From NCBI RefSeq assembly GCF_014201095.1, contig NZ_JACHDN010000001.1:806001-870000 (forward strand): a DNA stretch of 64,000 nt. Direction: 5' to 3'. Shown in pieces: positions 63,136-64,000 of this stretch. The position numbers and the translations under genes were made by a program. The notes beneath the pieces were generated by a model. It searched no databases. It was not told the origin of the DNA and saw nothing but the letters and a program-made list of their open reading frames with translations. The first letter of the stretch is position 1. Each line of letters starts with the position of its first letter. The stretch is from Cellulomonas hominis. GTDB taxonomy: Bacteria > Actinomycetota > Actinomycetes > Actinomycetales > Cellulomonadaceae.

Positions 63136-64000
63136 ATGGCCACCCCCGACCCGACCGCGCCCGGTGCCCCCGCACGCGCGCTCGTGGAGCGGCACCGCTC
63201 CCTGGCGGGGACGGCCCGCCGGGTCCTCGACCACCTGGACGGCGCCACCGTGCGCGTCGCGGCCCTGGTCGAGCAGGACCGCGAGGCCCGGGTCCGGGCG
63301 GAGCTCGCCTCCGTCGGGATCGAGCAGCTCGGCGCGCTCACGGACCGGAACCTGCGGCTGCGCGCGCTGACCGACGCGGGGTACGCGACCGCCGCCGACC
63401 TGCTCGGCGTCCCGGCCGCGACGCTCGACCGGGTGCCCGGCGTCGGCACGCAGACCGCCCGCGGCGTGGTCGCCGCCGTCGAGCAGCTGGCCGCCGCGGT
63501 CCGCGAGGGCGTCCCGGTCCGGCTCGAGGTCGACCGCTCCGGGCGCCCCGACAGCGCCACCACCGCCGAGGTGCTGCGCCTGCTGGAGCGCCTGCTGCGG
63601 CTGCGCCCCGTCGTCGAGCCGCACCGCGAGGCGCTGGCCGGCTACGCCGACGCCGTCGCCGCGCACGTCGCGAGCGCCGCGCCCGCCACGAACCGGCTGC
63701 GGTTCGCCCTGACCCGGCGGCCGGCCAAGGACCGCGCGCGGCGGGCGCTCGGGGCGCTGGACGACTGGTCCGGCGTCGTCGACCGCGGGCTCGGCGCGCA
63801 GGTCGAGCGTCTCGCGGCCGCGTGCGCCGCCCCCGACACGACCGGCCCCGCGCTGTGGGACGTCTTCGAGCGGCGCAGCGCCGAGCTGTACACGGTGCTC
63901 GGCAGCATCGTGCCGCTCGCGCAGGACGTGCTGGCGGCGCGCGGCATGCTGACCGCCGAGCTCGCGGAGCGCGTCGCCGCCCACCCGCTCGACCAGTCCC
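63136..64000 (+). CDS. Helix-hairpin-helix protein, N-terminal part of a probable helicase, cut by right edge
   Basis: Open for 288 codons to the window end. Residues 60-115 hold a helix-hairpin-helix DNA-binding unit (ALTDAGYATAADLLGVPAAT then VPGVGTQTARGVVAAVEQL). The rest visible is alpha-helical and Arg/Ala-rich without catalytic motifs. From memory, this N-terminus belongs to large actinobacterial DEAD/DEAH-type helicases, but the ATPase motifs would lie beyond the edge. ATG 63136 has TAGCAT 8 nt upstream (leaderless). Confidence 0.75.
   Translation, partial: MATPDPTAPGAPARALVERHRSLAGTARRVLDHLDGATVRVAALVEQDREARVRAELASVGIEQLGALTDRNLRLRALTDAGYATAADLLGVPAATLDRVPGVGTQTARGVVAAVEQLAAAVREGVPVRLEVDRSGRPDSATTAEVLRLLERLLRLRPVVEPHREALAGYADAVAAHVASAAPATNRLRFALTRRPAKDRARRALGALDDWSGVVDRGLGAQVERLAAACAAPDTTGPALWDVFERRSAELYTVLGSIVPLAQDVLAARGMLTAELAERVAAHPLDQS

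Overview
The window is very GC-rich DNA (visibly above 70 %) with dense, short-spaced genes, GTG starts, many genes with a TANNNT -10 box only 6-8 nt before the start codon, and an actinobacterial gene order. It looks like chromosomal DNA of a cellulose- or plant-polymer-associated actinobacterium of the Micrococcales, most likely Cellulomonas or a close relative; the genus is my inference.

Left block (1-7880): a beta-glucoside PTS module. On the minus strand, EIIBC, a [4Fe-4S]/FAD old-yellow-enzyme-type reductase, EIIA and a family 1 beta-glucosidase form one operon. The general PTS genes HPr and EI run divergently on the plus strand. Each of the two divergent leaders carries a LicT/BglG-type RNA antiterminator site followed by or overlapping a hairpin, so sugar-specific uptake and the general PTS appear to share one antiterminator. 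The antiterminator gene itself is not in the window.

7977-17350: a small Cys protein, tRNA-Gln, TetR and MarR regulators, an ABC-2 exporter pair, a NarL-type two-component system, an ABC-F protein and a CycA-like permease.

17361-44418: a housekeeping region whose gene content parallels mycobacterial Rv0985c-Rv1011: metG, tatD, two Rpf/YabE-like wall hydrolases, ksgA, ispE, alaC, aroK, aroD, rsmI, pmt, the GlpR-rimJ-Glp division locus, 5-FTHF cyclo-ligase, a CIRCE-controlled Ruc chaperone gene, a SAF protein and mscL. An IS30-family element sits between tatD and the first rpf-like gene, in the centre of a palindrome.

44419-50136: a cluster of a short palindromic repeat, a 1,575-residue helicase/nuclease-like protein with eroded catalytic motifs, and a 670-bp non-coding stretch with strong hairpins.

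50137-64000: an OsmC-like protein overlapping a LuxR-type (LAL) regulator, an FMN reductase, a pirin, a LacI-controlled sugar ABC importer with a GH2 glycosidase, a CueP-like copper protein, a GNAT acetyltransferase and the start of a HhH-containing (probably helicase) gene cut by the right edge.

Non-coding signals of most interest are the twin antiterminators, the CIRCE element, the double LacI operator, two copies of a long palindromic repeat (21533 and 54945), the 44508-44704 repeat cluster and the shared GTyACG direct repeat before the two rpf-like genes.
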